A stretch of 64,000 bases of DNA from an uncultured Bacteroidales bacterium (lineage in GTDB: Bacteria > Bacteroidota > Bacteroidia > Bacteroidales > F082). Of this stretch, positions 60,674 through 64,000 are shown in pieces. The stretch spans positions 1-64,000 of the forward strand of contig ONJF01000007.1 in assembly GCA_900318085.1 (NCBI GenBank). The letters are read 5' to 3'. The notes beneath the pieces are model-generated. The model made no database searches, was not told the DNA's origin, and worked only from the letters and a program-made list of their open reading frames with translations. The stretch's first letter is position 1, and each line of letters begins with the position of its first letter. A program made the position numbers and the translations under genes.

Positions 60674-61705
60674 ATGAAAGAAAGAATCGAAGAGATACTA
60701 TCCCAGGTGCGTGGTTTCCAGGCCGAGAGCAAAGAGGCTTTGGAGGAATTCCGCATCACTTATTTGAGTAAGAAAGGCATCATCCCCGCCTTGTTTGCCG
60801 ACTTCAAGAACGTGGCCCCCGAGCTCCGCAAGGAGATGGGCATGAAGCTCAACGAGCTGAAGAACACGGTTCAAGAGAAGGTGGAAGAGCAGCTGCAGAA
60901 GTTTGAGAGCCAGCACAGCAATGATGCCGGCTTCGACATGAGCATGCCCGCCGCCGACATGAAAGGTGCCCGTCACCCGCTGTCGATCGTGCGTCGCGAC
61001 ATCAATGAGATCTTCTCGCACCTCGGCTTCACCATCGCCGAAGGTCCTGAGATCGAGGACGACTACCATGTGTTCTCGGCCTTGAACTTCCCGCTCGACC
61101 ACCCTGCCCGCGACATGCAGGACACCTTTTTCATCAGCAAGGAGCCCAATGTCAACAAGGCCTCAGATGTGTTGCTGCGCACCCACACCTCGAGTGTGCA
61201 GGTCCGCGTGATGGAGACCCACCAGCCGCCCATCCGCATCATCGCCCCTGGCCGTGTGTTCCGCAACGAGGCCATCTCGGCCCGCGCCCACTGCATTTTC
61301 CACCAAATTGAGGGCCTCTACATCGATGAGAACGTCTCCTTTGCCGACCTGAAGCAGACCTTGTACCACTTCGTGCAGGAGTTCTTTGGCGAGGGCACTC
61401 AGGTGCGTTTCCGCCCGTCCTATTTTCCCTTCACCGAGACCTCGGCAGAGATGGACATCTCGTGCAACATCTGTGGCGGCAAGGGCTGCAATATCTGCAA
61501 GCACACGGGTTGGGTCGAGATCTTGGGCTGTGGCATGTGCGACCCCAACATCCTCATCGCCAGCGGCATCGACCCAGAGAAGTACACCGGTTTCGCCTTC
61601 GGCATGGGTGTGGAACGCATCGCCATGCTGAAATACGGCATCAACGACCTGCGCCTGTTCTTCGAGAACGACATGAAGTTCTTGGAGCAGTTTGAACTGG
61701 CGTGA
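60674..61705 (+). CDS. pheS: Phenylalanyl-tRNA synthetase alpha subunit
   Basis: This is a 343-residue class II synthetase subunit. After an N-terminal coiled coil, motif 1 (HPLSIVRRDINEIFSHLGF), motif 2 (RIIAPGRVFRNEAISARAHCIFHQIEG) and motif 3 (GFAFGMGVERIAMLKYGINDLR) are present. A Cys-rich segment (CNICGGKGCNICKHTGW) lies between motifs 2 and 3. The beta subunit is not in the window, which is normal for Bacteroidota. Confidence 0.95.
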   Translation: MKERIEEILSQVRGFQAESKEALEEFRITYLSKKGIIPALFADFKNVAPELRKEMGMKLNELKNTVQEKVEEQLQKFESQHSNDAGFDMSMPAADMKGARHPLSIVRRDINEIFSHLGFTIAEGPEIEDDYHVFSALNFPLDHPARDMQDTFFISKEPNVNKASDVLLRTHTSSVQVRVMETHQPPIRIIAPGRVFRNEAISARAHCIFHQIEGLYIDENVSFADLKQTLYHFVQEFFGEGTQVRFRPSYFPFTETSAEMDISCNICGGKGCNICKHTGWVEILGCGMCDPNILIASGIDPEKYTGFAFGMGVERIAMLKYGINDLRLFFENDMKFLEQFELA

Positions 61706-61730
61706 ATCTTTAAGAAATAGCAAATGGTAT

Positions 61731-61758
61731 GTAGAGACGGTGCATGCACCGTCTCTAC
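61731..61758. terminator. 28-bp palindrome, GTAGAGACG family, copy 5, between convergent genes
   Basis: The palindrome GTAGAGACGGTGC...GCACCGTCTCTAC lies 26 bases after the pheS stop and four bases before the DUF2461 stop. A TTTT run follows one side. It probably ends transcription of pheS. Confidence 0.75.
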
Positions 61759-61762
61759 TGTT

Positions 61763-62428
61763 TTATTCACCCCGAACAGTCCTATTCAGCCACTGGCAGA
61801 AGTCCTTCGTCTTCTCGAACTCGCTCAGCACCCAGTCGACGAGGTGCGGGTCGGAGAGACGCTTGTCGGGGAGGTCTTGCACCACGAGCCAGTCGCGTTG
61901 CTTGAAGAGTTCGGCCTGCGGGTGGTCCTTGGGATAGCCGTTGGGCACGCGTTTCATGGCATGGCTGGTGTCCAAGTCAAATCCTTTGGCTTTGGCGATG
62001 GCGTCCACCAAGGGCTCGCCGTTGAAGAGGATCTCGTCGCGGATGGTCTTCAGCATGGTCGTGTCGGGCATGTACATCCCCGTGCAGAGCATGTTGTGGC
62101 CGAGGTATTCCGACTCCTTGGCCTCCAGGTGGAAGTAGTAGCCGCTCAGCATCGATTTCTTGCCTTCGGGGCAGACGAACACGCCGAAATGGGTCTTATA
62201 GGGTCGCTTGTCGGGCGAGAAGCGCGTGTCACGATAGAAACGGTAGGTGCAGTCTTTTAGGGTCAGGCCTTTGCAGTTGTCATCGAACTTCTGCACGCCG
62301 GCGATGATCTGATCGGCCAAGGCGTTGAAGTTGGCCTGCGCCGTTTGGTATTGTTTCTTGTGCTCCTGGAACCAAGGGCGGTTGTTGTTGTGTAGGACGT
62401 CGTCGAGGAAAGTTAGGATCTCTTCCAT
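61763..62428 (-). CDS. DUF2461 protein
   Basis: This is a 221-residue cytosolic protein matching DUF2461/TIGR02453 (FLDDVLHNNNRPWFQEHKKQYQTAQANFNALADQI, YRFYRDTRFSPDKRPYKTHFGVFVCPEGKKSMLSGYYFHLE, VPNGYPKDHPQAELFKQRDW). The biochemical function is unknown. Confidence 0.85.
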   Translation of the reverse strand: MEEILTFLDDVLHNNNRPWFQEHKKQYQTAQANFNALADQIIAGVQKFDDNCKGLTLKDCTYRFYRDTRFSPDKRPYKTHFGVFVCPEGKKSMLSGYYFHLEAKESEYLGHNMLCTGMYMPDTTMLKTIRDEILFNGEPLVDAIAKAKGFDLDTSHAMKRVPNGYPKDHPQAELFKQRDWLVVQDLPDKRLSDPHLVDWVLSEFEKTKDFCQWLNRTVRGE

Positions 62429-62441
62429 GGATGAAATTTTT

Positions 62442-62450
62442 GCAAATATA
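62442..62450 (-). promoter_or_regulatory. -7 promoter element for the DUF2461 gene
   Basis: TATATTTGC on the minus strand lies 14 bases upstream of ATG 62428. Confidence 0.6.
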
Positions 62451-62455
62451 CGGAT

Positions 62456-63769
62456 TTATTCTGCACCGAACACGGCCTTTTTTGCCATCAAGGTCATGCT
62501 CAGGCCACGTGCCACCATAAACAACAGGAAAGCAATCCAAAGACCATGGTTGCCAAAACGGGGCATTAATAATAAGGTGGCGGGCAGGAATACGCCAATG
62601 GCTGAGATGAGCATGGTGTTGCGGATGGCACGCGCCGCTGTGGCACCGATGTAGACGCCGTCCCAAAGGAAGGCGGCGAAGGTGATGAGCGGGATGGCGG
62701 CGAGGTAGATATGGTAAGGTTGTGCCATCGGGATGATGCTAGGCTGGTCGCTGACAAGACGGATGAACCAGTCGGGGAAGAGGGCATAGAGCACCGTGAA
62801 AGGCAAAGCGATGAAGAAGCCCCAAAGGAACAGCAGCTTGACGGTTTGTCGGAGTTGTTTGGGGTCATGGGCACCTGTGAAACGCCCCACCAACGCTTCG
62901 CCTGCGTAGGCAAAGCCGTCGGTGAAATAAGAGAAGATGTAGAAGAACTGCATCAAGATCATGTTGACGGCCAGCATGTCGTCGCCGAGTTTGGCCGACT
63001 GGTTGTTGAAGAAAGCGATGCTCAACACTAACAGGATACTACGAATCATGAAGTCGGCATTCACCTTGAAGAAACGTTTCAGTTTGTCGGCTTGCAACAG
63101 AAGTACGCGTCGGATGGGCACGAGATAATGGCGGAACTTGGTGATGAGGAAGATGATAGCGGTCAGTAGGCCACAGTATTGCGCGATGACGGTGCCCAAG
63201 GCCACGCCCGTGACGCCCATGCCCATGGCGTTGACGAAGATGATGCTCAAAACGATGTTCACCACATTGGTTAGGATGGCGATGATCATGGGGATGGTGG
63301 TGTTTTGCATGCCAATGTACCAGCCGTTGAAGGCATAGAGGCAGAGCACCGCCGGCGCCGCCCAGATGCGCACTCTGAAATAGGTGGCGGTATAGGCCAA
63401 CACCTCCTCGCTGCCGTGCAGCAGTTTCATGCTGAGCCATTCCACTGGACCTTGTAGCGAAAGCACCAAGACAGTGGCGATCAGTGCGATGCATAGGGAG
63501 CGATAGAGCGAATAGGCCATCTCGGCACGGTCGTTGGCGCCGTATGCTTGTGCTGTGAAACCCGTCGTACCCGCCCGCATGAAGCTGAAGATGGAGTACA
63601 TCACGCTGAAGATGGTGCCACCCAAGCCGATGGCGCCGATGTAGGCAATGCTGTCCTGATGGCCCATCAGCATCATGTCGACGAAGCCCAACAGCGGCAC
63701 GGTGATGTTGCTGATGATGTTGGGTATGGCGAGCTTTAGGATGGAACGGTTGAGGGATTCCTTGCGCAT
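62456..63769 (-). CDS. MATE-family transporter, DinF-like
   Basis: This is a 437-residue membrane protein with twelve helices. The N-terminal MATE signature reads LAIPNIISNITVPLLGFVDMMLMGHQDS and the DinF-type repeat continues as GAIGLGGTIFSVMYSIFSFMRAGTTGFTAQAYG. It differs from the MATE protein encoded at 26832 in both halves, so the two are not recent duplicates. Start ATG 63769 is 22 bases below the -7 element at 63791-63799. Confidence 0.87.
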   Translation of the reverse strand: MRKESLNRSILKLAIPNIISNITVPLLGFVDMMLMGHQDSIAYIGAIGLGGTIFSVMYSIFSFMRAGTTGFTAQAYGANDRAEMAYSLYRSLCIALIATVLVLSLQGPVEWLSMKLLHGSEEVLAYTATYFRVRIWAAPAVLCLYAFNGWYIGMQNTTIPMIIAILTNVVNIVLSIIFVNAMGMGVTGVALGTVIAQYCGLLTAIIFLITKFRHYLVPIRRVLLLQADKLKRFFKVNADFMIRSILLVLSIAFFNNQSAKLGDDMLAVNMILMQFFYIFSYFTDGFAYAGEALVGRFTGAHDPKQLRQTVKLLFLWGFFIALPFTVLYALFPDWFIRLVSDQPSIIPMAQPYHIYLAAIPLITFAAFLWDGVYIGATAARAIRNTMLISAIGVFLPATLLLMPRFGNHGLWIAFLLFMVARGLSMTLMAKKAVFGAE

Positions 63770-63790
63770 GAGGCATCTGTTTTTCGGTTT

Positions 63791-63799
63791 GCAAAAGTA
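63791..63799 (-). promoter_or_regulatory. -7 promoter element for the second MATE gene
   Basis: TACTTTTGC on the minus strand lies 22 bases upstream of ATG 63769. Confidence 0.7.
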
Positions 63800-63811
63800 C
63801 AACATTCTACC

Positions 63812-63820
63812 TATTTTTGC
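63812..63820 (+). promoter_or_regulatory. -7 promoter element for the EFR1-type flavodoxin
   Basis: TATTTTTGC on the plus strand lies 20 bases before ATG 63841. Confidence 0.7.
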
Positions 63821-63840
63821 GGCATCAAACACAAGAACTT

Positions 63841-64000
63841 ATGATCTTCTTTTTCTCTGGTTGCGGCAACCGAGACCTTGGCTGCTGGTCTCAACGACAC
63901 ATTGGTGTTCATCCCCGAAGCAGCTCGTGAAGGCCGTTACGAATACAAATTGGCCGAAGGCGAACGCCTCGGCTTCGTGTTTCCCATCTATGCCTGGGGA
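63841..64000 (+). pseudogene. EFR1-type flavodoxin, frameshifted near the start and cut by the window edge
   Basis: ATG 63841 begins MIFFFSGCGN, the typical EFR1/flavodoxin FMN-loop start. From 63872 the match continues in the next frame (ETLAAGLNDTLVFIPEAAREGRYEYKLAEGERLGFVFPIYAWG). Relatives have about five residues (such as SRFVA) between the two, so a short deletion has removed them and shifted the frame. EFR1 proteins couple a flavodoxin domain to a ferredoxin domain for anaerobic electron transfer. The rest lies outside the window. Confidence 0.7.

Overview
The window is a chromosomal stretch from a member of the Bacteroidota, most likely a Bacteroidales relative. Three things support this. 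About thirty gene starts are preceded by the Bacteroidota-type -7 element TAnnTTTGC, with no strong Shine-Dalgarno sequence. Several secreted proteins end in a type IX secretion (T9SS) sorting domain. The gene set is typical of the phylum: DUF4249 and DUF4270 lipoproteins, a TonB-dependent receptor, an S46 dipeptidyl peptidase, an IPExxxVDY protein next to rnc, a bacterial GH3 protein and MeaB. I cannot name the genus. No rRNA, tRNA, CRISPR array, prophage or plasmid module was seen.

Layout. 0-5 kb: a cut-off Cys-rich gene, a two-HTH TetR-type regulator, a broken GIN-domain lipoprotein, a PPOX-fold protein, a CDP-alcohol phosphatidyltransferase and a long Y1 (RAYT-like) transposase. 5-10 kb: GNAT and three T9SS cargo proteins (SGNH hydrolase, alpha/beta esterase, beta-helix protein). 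10-14 kb: GH3, LysE, DUF308 and RluA, then a small RAYT-like gene embedded in REP-like palindromes. 14-21 kb: mnmA, a GH92 mannosidase gene split by an amber codon, a 33-bp repeat array, dnaG and map. 21-26.7 kb: a tightly coupled four-gene operon (LysM protein with a degenerate transglycosylase domain, two SGNH proteins, MBOAT acyltransferase) that looks like a cell-surface O-acylation system. 26.8-34.8 kb: MATE, a DPP11-type S46 peptidase, the remnant of a T9SS protein, a BspA-like LRR protein, DUF937 and a lipoprotein flavodoxin. 34.9-40.5 kb: an operon of outer-membrane barrel protein, S41 peptidase, TonB-dependent receptor and DUF4249 lipoprotein. 40.6-52 kb: housekeeping genes (metG, polA, acpP-fabF-rnc, IPExxxVDY, a GT39/83-type glycosyltransferase, glutamine synthetase). 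52-56 kb: a Crp/Fnr regulator and a more A+T-rich accessory stretch with an unknown secreted protein and an AAA/DUF234 ATPase-nuclease beside 54-bp dyad repeats. 56-64 kb: meaB, a GT5 glycogen-synthase-like domain, a DUF4270 lipoprotein, a cyclophilin, pheS, DUF2461, a second MATE and a broken EFR1-type flavodoxin at the right edge.

The most unusual layer is not the genes but the short palindromic DNA between, and sometimes inside, them. At least four families can be told apart: (a) REP-like elements with core GTCCCTACGGGAC, concentrated around the small RAYT gene; (b) five 28-bp palindromes GTAGAGACG...CGTCTCTAC, each 6-29 bases after a stop codon; (c) elements with a TGCGGA...TCCGCA core; (d) G/C-rich palindromes read in frame inside polA and a glycosyltransferase gene, where they add peptide inserts at inter-domain or loop positions, as Rickettsia palindromic elements do. 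Four genes are visibly broken (GIN lipoprotein, GH92, T9SS remnant, EFR1 flavodoxin). Either this lineage is eroding accessory genes, or some breaks are sequence errors, which raw reads would settle.
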